Positions 9,216 through 18,832 of a stretch of 62,879 nucleotides of DNA are shown piece after piece. The notes beneath the pieces are model-generated. The model did no database searches. It was not told the origin of the DNA and saw only the letters and a list, made by a program, of their open reading frames with translations. Both the position numbers and the translations under genes were made by a program. Source of the DNA: ARK-15 sp038880255 (GTDB lineage: Archaea; Thermoplasmatota; Thermoplasmata; Thermoplasmatales; ARK-15); contig JAVZSA010000004.1 of the NCBI GenBank assembly GCA_038880255.1, positions 1 to 62,879 of the forward strand, in the 5' to 3' direction. The stretch's first letter is position 1. Every line of letters starts with the position of its first letter.

Positions 9216-9752
9216 TTATCTTAAAACTATAACATGAAATTCCTTTGGTCCGTGAGAGGGTCTCACTATCTTTTTTTCAATATCACCTGTTTTACTTGGC
9301 CCTTGAATTATCTGTATAACATTTGGTTTTTTTCCTAATGTTTTTAATATATGATGAATAGCATCAAATAGGGTAGGGAAAATAACATCCTTTGAGGAAA
9401 TTGCTATATGTATTTCAGGTAGAAAGGATGAATAACTTTTTAAATAATTCTCGTCAGCAATTATTATAGAACCAGATTCTGCTGCAGCAGCATCCACACC
9501 AGTAATTCCTATTTTAATATTTTTTAAGAGATTTTTTAAATTATTTTCATCAATCATATAATCCAAATAATAACCCTTTGAAGGTAATCTTTCTAACATT
9601 AATCTTAAATCATTTTCTAAACCAGCTACCATAAAATCATTGGTACCAATTATTTCTTCAATTTCATAATTAAGGGAATTTTTATCAATAAAATGGAAAA
9701 TTCCACCATTCTCTTCCAGTGAGATTTTAAATTGTTCCAAAATATTTTCCAT
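9216..9752 (-). CDS. lutC: LutC-like LUD-domain protein
   Basis: A 178-residue stand-alone LUD domain. Conserved features include the AAAAESGSIII strand and the C-terminal IQGPSKTGDIEKKIVRPSHGP segment with the GP-x-H-type ending typical of LutC. It is the first gene of the lutC-lutB pair, with only 3 nt between them, and probably forms a complex with LutB for L-lactate oxidation. The start is ATG 9752. The 198 bp upstream shared with rps15 are AT-rich and contain promoters only. Confidence 0.85.
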   Translation of the reverse strand: MENILEQFKISLEENGGIFHFIDKNSLNYEIEEIIGTNDFMVAGLENDLRLMLERLPSKGYYLDYMIDENNLKNLLKNIKIGITGVDAAAAESGSIIIADENYLKSYSSFLPEIHIAISSKDVIFPTLFDAIHHILKTLGKKPNVIQIIQGPSKTGDIEKKIVRPSHGPKEFHVIVLR

Positions 9753-9905
9753 AGTTGGAAAAAATCATAACCTAATTAATAAAATTTTCTATATTCAATT
9801 ATTATAAAATATTATTGTAAATCATCTCAACTAATATCTTTGATTTTTTTAAATACGTTTATAGATGATATAAATTAATAAAACAATCGTTAATTTAGAT
9901 AAAGA

Positions 9906-9944
9906 TTTAAATATTGTTAAAAATTTAGGATTTAGAGATGGTGA
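9906..9944 (+). promoter_or_regulatory. TATA box and ribosome binding site of rps15
   Basis: TTTAAATA at 9906-9913 is a good archaeal TATA box about 41 nt before the ATG. GATGGTGA at 9937-9944 is a ribosome binding site ending 6 nt before ATG 9951. A short leader with a strong site fits a ribosomal protein gene. Confidence 0.6.
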
Positions 9945-9950
9945 ATTAAA

Positions 9951-10406
9951 ATGTCAAGGATTCATTCAAGCAAACATGGGAGATCTGGATCTAAGATTCC
10001 CTTACGAAATGGTGTCCCAGAATGGGCACTCTATAAAGGAAAGGATGCAGAAGCAAAATTGATAGAATTAATTAGGCAAGGAAATACAATGAGTAAAGCG
10101 GGCATTTTATTAAGAGATCTTTATGGTGTTCCAAGAATTAGGGCTGTAACGGGAAAAAAGATGCTTAAAATATTAAATGAAAATAATCTGTCTCCAAAAA
10201 TTCCTGAGGATTTATTGGCATTGATGAAAAAGGCAGTTAACTTAAACAATCATCTAAAAAAGAATCCAAAGGACTTATCAAACCTGAGAGGTTTGCATTT
10301 AATAGAATCAAAAATATTCAGACTAGTAAAATATTATAAAAGAATAGGAAGACTTCCAGAAAACTGGAAATACAGTATTGAAACTGCTGAACTACTTACA
10401 AAATAA
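9951..10406 (+). CDS. rps15: 30S ribosomal protein S15 (archaeal/eukaryotic S13e form)
   Basis: A 151-residue protein starting MSRIHSSKHGRSGSK, the basic N-terminal extension specific to archaeal S15 and eukaryotic S13e. The bacterial-like S15 core follows (LNNHLKKNPKDLSNLRGLHLIESKIFRLVKYYKR). It binds 16S rRNA in the small subunit platform. It is followed after 2 nt by a DHH/RecJ-like gene, a gene order seen in other archaea. Confidence 0.97.
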   Translation: MSRIHSSKHGRSGSKIPLRNGVPEWALYKGKDAEAKLIELIRQGNTMSKAGILLRDLYGVPRIRAVTGKKMLKILNENNLSPKIPEDLLALMKKAVNLNNHLKKNPKDLSNLRGLHLIESKIFRLVKYYKRIGRLPENWKYSIETAELLTK

Positions 10407-10408
10407 AT

Positions 10409-11725
10409 ATGATAAACTTATCTGATTGTTTTAAAAATAAATTTGAATTATTGAAAAAAAATATAGAGGAATCAAAAAGAATTAGAATTTTAGCTCATTA
10501 TGATGTAGATGGTGTTTCAGCCGCTGCAATAATTTTTAATACTTTTAAGGGGAAGGATTTTCATATCTCTTTTGTAAAAAATCTTTCAAAGGAAAATATA
10601 AAAAATTTTCTTGAAGAGAAAAAGGACTTTTATTTATTTTTAGATATGGGATCATCACTGATTTCATATTTAGAAGGTAAGGCTAATTGTGCAGTGCTTG
10701 ATCATCATCCACCAGAAAAAGATTCTGAAAATATTATTCATATTAATCCAAATTTCTGCGGTTATTCAGGATCGAAAGATGCTTGTGGCTCTACATTAGC
10801 CTTTCTTTTTTCAATTTATATTAATGAAAAGAATATTGAACTTTATCCATTATATCTTTCCGGTGTAATCGGAGACAAACAGAATATTGGAGGCTATTCA
10901 GGTTTAAATCTTGAATTAGTAAATATTTTAAAAAACAATGTGCCTGTTAAGAGTACATTAAAAACACAGGGTAAAAATATTTTTGAAGCACTTCTTTATT
11001 CTACGGAACCATTTATTGAAGGCTTTTCAGGAAAACAGGATAATGTTTTAAATATTTTAAAGAGAATTGGTATTGATTCAAACTCAAACTTTGATTCTCT
11101 GGATGATGAAAAAAAGACAAAACTACTCTCCTGGATTGCTTTAAATTTATTGAAAAGGAATGTAGAAAAAGAAATTATTGAAAGCGTCTTAGTTGAAAGT
11201 TTTAATATAGGAAAATTTAACGACACATTTCTTAGTGAGATTGTTGATGCTTGCGCAAGACAGGAAAAACAAGGTCTCGCATTAGCATATCTAATCGGGG
11301 ATAAATCAAGGGAATCGGAAATAATACAGATATATGTGGAATACAAGAAAAAACTCATTAATGAAATTTATAACGCTATTCAAAACACAAAGAATTTAAA
11401 AAATTTGCAGTACTTTTTTGTTTCTGAAGATTCAATGGCGGGTGCGGTAGCAAGTTCACTTATGCTATATTATCTTGACAGAAAAAAAGTCACTGTAGCA
11501 TTTCATGAAAAAGATAGTGAATTAAGGGTTTCAGGAAGGGCCACAAGAAAACTTGTTGAAAATGGAATTGATTTAGGTAAAAATTTTAAATTTTGTGCTG
11601 AAAAATTTAATGGTTATGGTGGCGGACATGATATAGCAGCAGGTGCTAATATATCAAAAGAAAAATTTGAAGATTTTCTTAAATGTCTTGATGAAAATTT
11701 AGGTGCGAATAATGACAATACCTAA
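10409..11725 (+). CDS. DHH-family phosphoesterase, archaeal RecJ-like single-strand nuclease
   Basis: A 438-residue protein with DHH motifs: AHYDVDGVSAAAII (about 29-42), the DHH itself in AVLDHHPPE (about 94-102), and a C-terminal DHHA1 nucleic-acid-binding region ending in GYGGGHDIAAGA. The aspartate/histidine set for two manganese ions appears intact. Archaeal homologues include the GINS-associated nuclease and RecJ-like exonucleases acting in replication or RNA processing; I cannot separate these by sequence. It sits 2 nt after rps15 and overlaps the phosphopantothenate synthetase gene. Confidence 0.85.
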   Translation: MINLSDCFKNKFELLKKNIEESKRIRILAHYDVDGVSAAAIIFNTFKGKDFHISFVKNLSKENIKNFLEEKKDFYLFLDMGSSLISYLEGKANCAVLDHHPPEKDSENIIHINPNFCGYSGSKDACGSTLAFLFSIYINEKNIELYPLYLSGVIGDKQNIGGYSGLNLELVNILKNNVPVKSTLKTQGKNIFEALLYSTEPFIEGFSGKQDNVLNILKRIGIDSNSNFDSLDDEKKTKLLSWIALNLLKRNVEKEIIESVLVESFNIGKFNDTFLSEIVDACARQEKQGLALAYLIGDKSRESEIIQIYVEYKKKLINEIYNAIQNTKNLKNLQYFFVSEDSMAGAVASSLMLYYLDRKKVTVAFHEKDSELRVSGRATRKLVENGIDLGKNFKFCAEKFNGYGGGHDIAAGANISKEKFEDFLKCLDENLGANNDNT

Positions 11726-12446
11726 ATCACATCCCAGATATGAATCGCTTAAAAAAAGAGAAAGGCTAATAAAATTTTATAAAAAGGGGATTGTGGCAGA
11801 TGCGGGACTCATAGCACATGGAAGGGGAGAAGCGTTTGATTATCTTTTGGGTGAGAAAACACAGGCCTTTGCTTTGGAAGCTGAAAGGGCTGCCGTAGCT
11901 TTAATGAAAATTTCAAAATCACCAGTAATTTCAGTTAATGGAAATGTTACAGCACTTTGTGCTGGTGATATTGTAAAACTTGCACATTTATTGAATGCAA
12001 AGATTGAAGTTAACCTTTTTTACAGGACAGAAAAAAGAATTAAACTAATAGAAAAGGAATTTATAAAATATGGCTATAAAATTTATGGAACAGTACCAGA
12101 TGCAAAAATACCTGGTATAGAACATAAACGTTCATTGGTATTTTCTGGTGGTATATATATTGCTGATACAGTACTTATTCCATTGGAGGATGGTGACAGA
12201 GCTAAGGCTCTCAAAGATATGGGAAAAAATATAATAGCGATTGATTTGAATCCACTTTCAAGAACCGCACAAACTGCAGATATTACCATAGTTGATGAAC
12301 TTACAAGGGCAATAAAGGAAATGATTATAATTTCAAAGAAAGATGAAAATTGGAATGAAATTATTAAAAATTATAATAACAAAAAAATATTATCTAATGC
12401 TCTGAAATTTATAAAGGAAAGGTTGGATTCACTTTCACTTCTTTGA
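11712..12446 (+). CDS. 4-phosphopantoate--beta-alanine ligase (archaeal phosphopantothenate synthetase)
   Basis: About 244 residues, starting MTIPKSHPRYESLKKRE, the hallmark of the archaeal family that joins 4-phosphopantoate to beta-alanine with ATP in coenzyme A synthesis. Conserved GIVADAGLIAHGRGEAFDYLLGE-type and DLNPLSRTAQ segments are present. A GTG at 11703 is in frame, but ATG 11712 has an AGGTG site 6 nt upstream and gives the family N-terminus. It overlaps the 3' end of the DHH gene by 14 bp. Its stop overlaps the convergent coiled-coil gene by 12 bp. Confidence 0.9.
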   Translation: MTIPKSHPRYESLKKRERLIKFYKKGIVADAGLIAHGRGEAFDYLLGEKTQAFALEAERAAVALMKISKSPVISVNGNVTALCAGDIVKLAHLLNAKIEVNLFYRTEKRIKLIEKEFIKYGYKIYGTVPDAKIPGIEHKRSLVFSGGIYIADTVLIPLEDGDRAKALKDMGKNIIAIDLNPLSRTAQTADITIVDELTRAIKEMIIISKKDENWNEIIKNYNNKKILSNALKFIKERLDSLSLL

Positions 12447-13142
12447 TTCTTGATCAAGTAATTCAGGATGAAGGACATAACCACATGCATAACACATTAT
12501 TGCATCCTTTGAAATAAGTGTTCCACAATTTGGGCATGGTATTAATTCTTCAGTTTCTGGCCTTTTCGGAATTTCGATTTCTTTTTCTTCAATATTTATT
12601 GAAGACACTGGTGTTTCTTTTATTTCAACTTTTTCACCTGAAACTACTGTACTTTTCATTCCTCCCAAACTTTCTATAATATTTTTTATTGTTGAGGAGA
12701 GACTTTCTAATTCACTTTTTCTATTTGAATAATCATTTAACATATTCTTCAGAAGATCTTCATTATTTTTTATTTGTAAAAGATATTTATCAATTGTGGA
12801 TAGATGTGAATTCAATTTTTCTTCATAGGAATTTAGATTATTTAATGATTCATTTAATTTTGCCTGCATATCTTCAATAATTTTTGCCTTGGATTTTAAT
12901 TCATCTTCATGGGATTTAAGTTTTAATGAGTTCTCTTCTATTTCTTTTTCCTTATTCTTTAGATATTCTTCCCTATCCTTTAAATTTTTATCAATTTCCT
13001 CAAGTTTTTTCTCCCAATCAGCTAAATCCTTTTCCTTTTTGTTTATTTCATTTTCCTTTCTTTTTATTTCATCAGCTTGGACCTTCATTTTTTTCAAGTA
13101 TTGTTCCACCTGTTCTAAAATTGATTCATCAGTATTGGGCAA
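12435..13142 (-). CDS. Coiled-coil protein with C-terminal zinc ribbon, function unknown
   Basis: Residues 10-170 are a continuous charged coiled coil rich in Lys, Glu and Asn. The C-terminus is a zinc ribbon, CPNCG-x9-CYACG, followed by a short acidic tail. I cannot assign a function; the layout suggests a scaffold or nucleic-acid/protein adaptor. A GTG at 13151 would extend the frame by three codons, but that GTG is part of a GAGGTGA ribosome binding site, which points to TTG 13142 as the real start. It is divergent from the HTH regulator at 13245. Confidence 0.72.
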   Translation of the reverse strand: MPNTDESILEQVEQYLKKMKVQADEIKRKENEINKKEKDLADWEKKLEEIDKNLKDREEYLKNKEKEIEENSLKLKSHEDELKSKAKIIEDMQAKLNESLNNLNSYEEKLNSHLSTIDKYLLQIKNNEDLLKNMLNDYSNRKSELESLSSTIKNIIESLGGMKSTVVSGEKVEIKETPVSSINIEEKEIEIPKRPETEELIPCPNCGTLISKDAIMCYACGYVLHPELLDQESKK

Positions 13143-13210
13143 AACTATCACCTCTTTATAAATGATATTAATTAAATATAATTTAAATTTTTCTATGCTT
13201 TTACCTTGGT

Positions 13211-13222
13211 AATATTTTTATT
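13211..13222 (+). promoter_or_regulatory. TATA box for leaderless HTH regulator gene
   Basis: AATATTTTTATT is centred about 28 nt before ATG 13245 and there is no ribosome binding site, the pattern of a leaderless archaeal transcript. Confidence 0.45.
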
Positions 13223-13244
13223 TTTTAATCATTTTATTTGAATC

Positions 13245-13919
13245 ATGGATCTTGAAGAAAAGATTGCTGGAGAAATTGTTATTTCCGAAAATCCTGGTTA
13301 TACTATGAAAAAATGGAGGGAGGAATTTAAAATAAAGCAACAGGAACTTGGAAAATTTTTGGGTGTTTCCCCCTCTGTTATAAGTGATTATGAATCCGGT
13401 AGAAGAAAATCTCCAGGTATAAAAATGATTAAAAAATTTGTCAATGCTTTAATCGCCATAGATATGGCAAGAGGTGGAGGGGTAGTAAAAAATTTTCAAA
13501 AAAATTATGGAAGTGATGCGATTATCGATATTAGAGAATTTTGGAAACTTGTGACAAGATTAGAAATAACTGAAGTACTAGAAGGTGAAAATTTAAATAA
13601 AAAAGCTGACATGAAAAAGCCTGTACTTGGGTATACAATGATAGATAGTTTGAAAGCAATACTTGAATTTAGTTCAAGCGATTATATAAAAATTTATGGA
13701 TGGAGTAATGAAAGAGCGCTTATTTTTACTGGCGTAAAATTTGGAAGATCCCCCATGGTAGCAATTAGGGCACATCCATTAAAACCAGGAATGGTAATTT
13801 TTGCAAGACCTGAAAATGTTGATTCATTAAGCATAAAACTTGCGGAATTGGAGAACCTTCCTCTTGTTGTTACAAAACTTGAAGATAGTGAAATAATAAA
13901 AAGGCTGAGAAATTTATAG
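13245..13919 (+). CDS. Archaeal helix-turn-helix transcriptional regulator (XRE-type HTH plus conserved C-terminal domain)
   Basis: A 224-residue protein. The Cro/C1-type HTH lies at about residues 23-65 (KIKQQELGKFLGVSPSVISDYE). The C-terminal domain (about 120-224), with ARPENVDSLSIKLAELENLP, matches a widespread archaeal regulator group whose ligand is not known to me. It starts immediately after a TATA box, probably leaderless. The stop codon is interlocked with that of the convergent hutH gene (TTATAG, 6 bp shared). Targets cannot be read from the sequence. Confidence 0.8.
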   Translation: MDLEEKIAGEIVISENPGYTMKKWREEFKIKQQELGKFLGVSPSVISDYESGRRKSPGIKMIKKFVNALIAIDMARGGGVVKNFQKNYGSDAIIDIREFWKLVTRLEITEVLEGENLNKKADMKKPVLGYTMIDSLKAILEFSSSDYIKIYGWSNERALIFTGVKFGRSPMVAIRAHPLKPGMVIFARPENVDSLSIKLAELENLPLVVTKLEDSEIIKRLRNL

Positions 13920-15422
13920 ATCAAAATTTAATTTCTCTTTTACTGCATTAACAATCTCATGATTTTTTATTAAAGTAACAAGATTTTCTATATCTGGATT
14001 TAATGGCCTATCTTCTTTCAATGGAGCAATATGTTCTCTAATTTTTTTGTAGGCGATTTCTGTTCCCTTACCCATTGAATATTTTTTGAATTCAAGGGCC
14101 TGCGAAGCTACAAGAAATTCTATTGCTACTACATAAGTGGTATTTTCAATTATTTGTCTTGCTTTTATAGATGAAATCATTCCCATACTTACGTGATCTT
14201 CTTGATTTGCACTTGTTGGAATTGAATCAACACTGGCTGGATGACTAAGAACCTTATTTTCTGAAACAAGGGAAGCTGCAGTATATTGTGGGATCATCAT
14301 TCCCGAACTTATTCCTGGACTCATTGTTAAAAATGGAGGTAATCCACTTAACTTTGAATCAACCATTCTTGCAATTCTTCTCTCTGCTATATTTGCAATT
14401 TCGGATATGGCAATACCAAGAAAATCCATTGACATTGCAATGTATTCCCCATGAAAATTCCCTCCTGAATATGCTCTGTCTAGAACAACAGGGTTATCCG
14501 TTACTGAATTTATTTCCCTTTCCACAATCCCTTTTACAAACTTTATTGTTTCATAAACAGGTCCTAGAACCTGAGGTATACATCTAATCGAATAAGCATC
14601 TTGGATCTTATTTTTCTTTGATTCTTTGATTATTTCACTCCCATTAAGAAGTTGCATTAATCCTTTACCAACTTTTATTTGACCTTCATGAGGCCTGAGA
14701 GAGAGTAATTCATTTCTGAAAGCATCATCAGTTCCAGAAAGTGCTTCTATGGACATTGATGATGAAATTATTGAATTTTCAAGGATATTCAGGGAATCTT
14801 CAACTGCCAAAGATGAAATTGATGCCATAAAGGAAGTACCGTTTATTATTGCCACGCCTTCTTTTTCCATTAATGAAAGAGGGGGAATATTTAACTCATT
14901 AAAAACTGTTTTAGATTCCTTTATTTCACCTTTATACTTAACTTTCCATTCACCAATCATTGCCAATGCAACATGTGCAAGTGGAGCAAGATCCCCACTA
15001 GCACCAACACTACCTCTACTTGGAACCAAAGGTAAGATATTTAAATTTATCATAGAAACAAGTAGTTTTATTACTTCAGGTCTTACGCCAGAAAAGCCTT
15101 TTAAAAGGGTATTAGCTCTAATTAACATTGCACCTCTAACAATTTCATCCTGAAAATAATCCATAACACCTGAGGAATGGGATCTAACTAAGTTATTTTG
15201 TAATTCCCTTGCCTTTTCTATACCAATGTTAATATTGATCAAATCACCAAATCCAGTGTTTACACCATATATTTTATCTCCCTTTGCTATTAAATTTTCA
15301 AGATTTTTCCTATTTTCAATAACACGCATTAGGGATTGTTCGTCAATTTCTACTCTTTCAAAATACCGAGAAACATTAAGAACATCCTTTGTAGTAAGAT
15401 GGTTACCATCAATTTTTACCAT
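13914..15422 (-). CDS. hutH: Histidine ammonia-lyase
   Basis: A 502-residue member of the aromatic amino acid lyase family. The Ala-Ser-Gly triad that cyclises to the MIO cofactor is at about 141-143 in RGSVGASGDLAPLAH, and GVNTGFGDL (about 53-61) and QEDHVSMG are also conserved. It deaminates histidine to urocanate. HutU, HutI and HutG are not in the window. It is the last gene of a minus-strand run after the asparagine-synthase-like gene (20 bp gap) and GlyRS. Phenylalanine or tyrosine lyase activity is unlikely but not excluded. Confidence 0.92.
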   Translation of the reverse strand: MVKIDGNHLTTKDVLNVSRYFERVEIDEQSLMRVIENRKNLENLIAKGDKIYGVNTGFGDLININIGIEKARELQNNLVRSHSSGVMDYFQDEIVRGAMLIRANTLLKGFSGVRPEVIKLLVSMINLNILPLVPSRGSVGASGDLAPLAHVALAMIGEWKVKYKGEIKESKTVFNELNIPPLSLMEKEGVAIINGTSFMASISSLAVEDSLNILENSIISSSMSIEALSGTDDAFRNELLSLRPHEGQIKVGKGLMQLLNGSEIIKESKKNKIQDAYSIRCIPQVLGPVYETIKFVKGIVEREINSVTDNPVVLDRAYSGGNFHGEYIAMSMDFLGIAISEIANIAERRIARMVDSKLSGLPPFLTMSPGISSGMMIPQYTAASLVSENKVLSHPASVDSIPTSANQEDHVSMGMISSIKARQIIENTTYVVAIEFLVASQALEFKKYSMGKGTEIAYKKIREHIAPLKEDRPLNPDIENLVTLIKNHEIVNAVKEKLNFDL

Positions 15423-15442
15423 ATCTAGTAAAATGATTTTTT

Positions 15443-16249
15443 CTATATAATCGCTTCGTTATAAAGTATTCTTTTTACCAACTCTCTATCAGCTAGATCC
15501 TTTACACTAATTCCATTATCCTTTGCAATTTTTTTCAACATATTCATTACACCAGTTCCGTACTGCATTGCCACCTTTTTTCTATTTAAAATTGATGATG
15601 GAAGATTTAATCTATTTGCTAATTTTCTTAATACTATTTTTCTTTCATCACCTATTTTTTCTTCCAATGGTATTTCCATAGAAAACTTAAGCGTCTCTGG
15701 ACTAATAAATGGTGTATGGAGTGATTTACCTAATGATCGGGCTATTTCCATTTCCCTTGGTATTGTTCTTCCTATTAATACTATTATGTCTTTTTCCATT
15801 AAATGTGGGTTGTTTAAATATTTTGCATAACCACCAAAAAGTTCATCTGCTCCCTGACCGGTAAAAATATTTTTTTCTTTTGTATTTGAAAGTACTATAT
15901 AAAATGGAATTTCATATGAGAGTTCTACAATAGATAGATCTCTATATCTATTTATTAATTTCCATAATGTTTTTAATACATTTTCTCTATCTATAAATAT
16001 TGTTTTATGATCCACCTTTAACTCTTTTATTATTTCAATTGAATTTTTTATATCCTTTGAATTATAAAATCCACCAGTATATGCTATTACATCATAGTGT
16101 TCCTTAACAATCGAAAGAATTATTGTGCTATCAATGCCTCCTGAAAATAATACTGCTACAATTTTATCCCTTATTTTAGGAATATTATTCATGAGAAGAT
16201 TTTGAAGTATGTCCTCATACTTAATATGATTTATATCGAAGTAATGCAT
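15443..16249 (-). CDS. Stand-alone asparagine-synthase-like ATP pyrophosphatase
   Basis: A 268-residue protein consisting only of the AsnB C-terminal PP-loop domain. FSGGIDSTIIL (about 35-45) is the PP-loop that adenylates a carboxylate, and GQGADELFGGY (about 130-140) is the AsnB family motif. The N-terminal glutamine amidotransferase domain is absent, so any amide transfer would use free ammonia or a partner. Its start overlaps the GlyRS 3' end by 19 bp and hutH follows. The nearby ammonia-releasing HutH is suggestive but gives no proof of a joint pathway. Confidence 0.75.
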   Translation of the reverse strand: MHYFDINHIKYEDILQNLLMNNIPKIRDKIVAVLFSGGIDSTIILSIVKEHYDVIAYTGGFYNSKDIKNSIEIIKELKVDHKTIFIDRENVLKTLWKLINRYRDLSIVELSYEIPFYIVLSNTKEKNIFTGQGADELFGGYAKYLNNPHLMEKDIIVLIGRTIPREMEIARSLGKSLHTPFISPETLKFSMEIPLEEKIGDERKIVLRKLANRLNLPSSILNRKKVAMQYGTGVMNMLKKIAKDNGISVKDLADRELVKRILYNEAII

Positions 16250-17904
16250 CTTAATATCAACCCCTTTAATTTATTTGATAAATCTTCAATTTTAATTCTT
16301 TCCTGTTGTGTTGTGTCCCTTTCCCTTAATGTAACGGTATTATCCTTTATTGTTTGATAATCAACTGTTATACAGTATGGAACTCCAATTTCATCTGCTC
16401 TAGCATACCTTTTACCTATAGAGCCTGAATCATCATAATAAACTGTAAAACCTTCCATTCTTAACCTTTTCTCTAGATTTTTAGCGATTTCATCTAAACC
16501 ATCCTTTGGCATAAGTGGGAATATGGCAGCATTATATGGAGCAATGTGAGGTTTGAGTCTAAGAACCTTATAACCAGTATCTTCCCTCAAATAATATGAA
16601 TGCTCTAGAATAGAAAGTATTATCCTATCTATACCATAGGAAGGTTCTATTACCCAAGCAATATCCTTTTTACTTTTTTCCAATGTCTCTACCTCAATTA
16701 CATTTATTGCATCCTTTGGAATCTTAACACCATGGTAAATTATATCATCATTAACATAGGTTAGATTCTCTATATATTGTTTAACATTTTTCCAATCTTC
16801 CCCAAATATTTCCTTCAATCTTTTATCATTTGTACTAAACTTTTTAACAATTTTTTTCATTGGAACATCTAAGTTTTTAATAAATCTAAGATCTACTTTA
16901 GAATATTCCATATGTTGCTTTATATCATATTGATTCCTATCCGCAATTCCTGTTACCTCAATCCATCCATTTGAAGTAAGTACTTCACAATCCCAACAAT
17001 CCCTAGAATAATGTGCAAGTTCTTCAGGATGATGTTGCCTGAATCTTATTTTATCTGTGTCTATACCTATATTTTTCAAAAATCTATAAGTAAGACCTAT
17101 AAAATATGCAATTGGTTGTTGCTTAATAATTTCCATTTTTAAAGCTTCTTCAAGAGATATTTCAATATTTTCACCTTTATTCGTGAGTAATTTTACCTTT
17201 GTTAAGAGCATATCATTAAAAAATCCTTCCCATCTCAAATTTTCAGAATCAAAAAAAACCTCTGCTTCTGCCATATTGAATTCCCTTAACCTAATTAAAC
17301 TTTGTCTTGGAGAGATTTCATTTCTAAAACCTTTACCCACTTGTATTACACCAAATGGTAATTTTTCTCTAAAGTACCTTAAATATGGCAAAAAGTTTAT
17401 AAATATACCTTGAGCAGTTTCAGGTCTCAAATAAGCAATTTTTCCTTTTCCAGGACCTACTTTTGTTGATAACATAAGATTAAACTTTTCAGGTTTTGTA
17501 AGTTTTCCATTACACTTTTCACATTTAAGATTTAATTCTTCCATTTTTTTTAACATATCTTCATAAGATGTAAATTCATAATCTGGTAATTTTTTCTTAA
17601 TTAATTCATCTGCCCTATACGCTTCACCACAATTTTCACAATAGGTAATGTAATCTGTAAATACTTTTGTATGGCCTGAAGCATCAAGTACTTCTTCAAC
17701 GGTAATATTAGGAGAATCTATTGGAGCCATATTTTCCAGATTAACAAAAATATGTTTCCACATCTTAACAATGTTATCCTTTATCAAAGCACCGATTGGA
17801 CCATAATCGTAAAAGCCAGATAAGCCGTTATATATTTCAAATGATGGCCAAAAAATTCCCCTTCTTTTAGCAAGTTCAATAATATCCTGATATTCCATTT
17901 CCAT
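16231..17904 (-). CDS. glyS: Glycyl-tRNA synthetase (class II, homodimeric type)
   Basis: About 557 residues. Class II motifs are visible: motif 2 in GFRNEISPRQSLIRLREF and motif 3 in GIDRIILSILEH. Two CxxC pairs (CENCGEAY and CEKCNGKL) form a zinc-binding insertion. The C-terminal anticodon-binding domain follows (LRLKPHIAPYNAAIFPL). ATG 17904 overlaps the stop of the CBS gene (TGATG), suggesting translational coupling; GTG 17907 and ATG 17898 are alternatives. Confidence 0.95.
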   Translation of the reverse strand: MEMEYQDIIELAKRRGIFWPSFEIYNGLSGFYDYGPIGALIKDNIVKMWKHIFVNLENMAPIDSPNITVEEVLDASGHTKVFTDYITYCENCGEAYRADELIKKKLPDYEFTSYEDMLKKMEELNLKCEKCNGKLTKPEKFNLMLSTKVGPGKGKIAYLRPETAQGIFINFLPYLRYFREKLPFGVIQVGKGFRNEISPRQSLIRLREFNMAEAEVFFDSENLRWEGFFNDMLLTKVKLLTNKGENIEISLEEALKMEIIKQQPIAYFIGLTYRFLKNIGIDTDKIRFRQHHPEELAHYSRDCWDCEVLTSNGWIEVTGIADRNQYDIKQHMEYSKVDLRFIKNLDVPMKKIVKKFSTNDKRLKEIFGEDWKNVKQYIENLTYVNDDIIYHGVKIPKDAINVIEVETLEKSKKDIAWVIEPSYGIDRIILSILEHSYYLREDTGYKVLRLKPHIAPYNAAIFPLMPKDGLDEIAKNLEKRLRMEGFTVYYDDSGSIGKRYARADEIGVPYCITVDYQTIKDNTVTLRERDTTQQERIKIEDLSNKLKGLILRCITSI

Positions 17905-18749
17905 CACTTAAATATTTCAAGCAAATCAATATCATACAACATAGCAATCAAATTATCATATGAATCTCTTACAGGTAATTGGGAAAAATTGTTGTCTATC
18001 ATTAATTTTGCTGCTTTGTAAACAGGGGATTTGTTTAATATTGTCACAGGATTTTTTACCATTGCTTTAGAAACGGGTATTTTTGGCAATTCAAGTCTTT
18101 CTTCAACATAAAGTATTTTTAATATATTTCTCATTCCCTCCCAAGCCCAGGAATCATCATCTTCACCAATACCAAGTTGGCTCATTTCTTCATTTGTTTC
18201 CACCTTTATATTTTCAAAAATATCCCTATCTGTAATTACACCTTTTAGATTTGCATCGTCATCAACAACTGGGAACGCATTTATTTTTGTTAATGTTATC
18301 ATGCGGAAAACAACTTTTAATGGTGTGGATTCATGGACAAGAATACAAGGTTGCTTAATGAAATTTTCAACCAAATCCTGAACCTTTTTTTCATAGATGA
18401 GTTTTAAATAATCATAGGGCGTAACAATTCCGACAACATTTTTTTTATCATTAATTACTGCTATATGCCTTCTTTTAGTTGTAAAGAAAATTTCTACACC
18501 CTTTGAAATTGGTGAATCAGGTGTTAACACAGGCATATTTTCCCTCATTATCAATGCTACTTGATCTTCTTTCGGATGTTCAAAAATATCTCTTCTAGTT
18601 ATCATTCCTAGATATCTCTTATTTTCATCTACCACAGGTAATCCAGTAATATTATTTTTTATCATTAATTTAAGTGCATCATTCCTTGAAGCTGGAGCTT
18701 TAAGTACAATAGGGTTTTTTGTCATTATATTTGATATCTTTTCTGACAT
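17904..18749 (-). CDS. Protein with four CBS domains
   Basis: A 281-residue soluble protein made of two tandem CBS pairs (about 1-120 and 125-280), each beginning with an ‘xxMxxNPxxL’-like segment (IMTKNPIVL, AMVKNPVTI). CBS pairs bind adenosine nucleotides and often sense energy state. The gene is first in a run with glyS. A regulatory role is inferred from the domain type; the partner is unknown. Confidence 0.85.
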   Translation of the reverse strand: MSEKISNIMTKNPIVLKAPASRNDALKLMIKNNITGLPVVDENKRYLGMITRRDIFEHPKEDQVALIMRENMPVLTPDSPISKGVEIFFTTKRRHIAVINDKKNVVGIVTPYDYLKLIYEKKVQDLVENFIKQPCILVHESTPLKVVFRMITLTKINAFPVVDDDANLKGVITDRDIFENIKVETNEEMSQLGIGEDDDSWAWEGMRNILKILYVEERLELPKIPVSKAMVKNPVTILNKSPVYKAAKLMIDNNFSQLPVRDSYDNLIAMLYDIDLLEIFK

Positions 18750-18832
18750 TACTTAACTCACCTCTATTAATCTTATTCTAAATTTTAAGGTATTATATTA
18801 AATTATTCTTCAAAATTCCTAAACCTTCCCAA

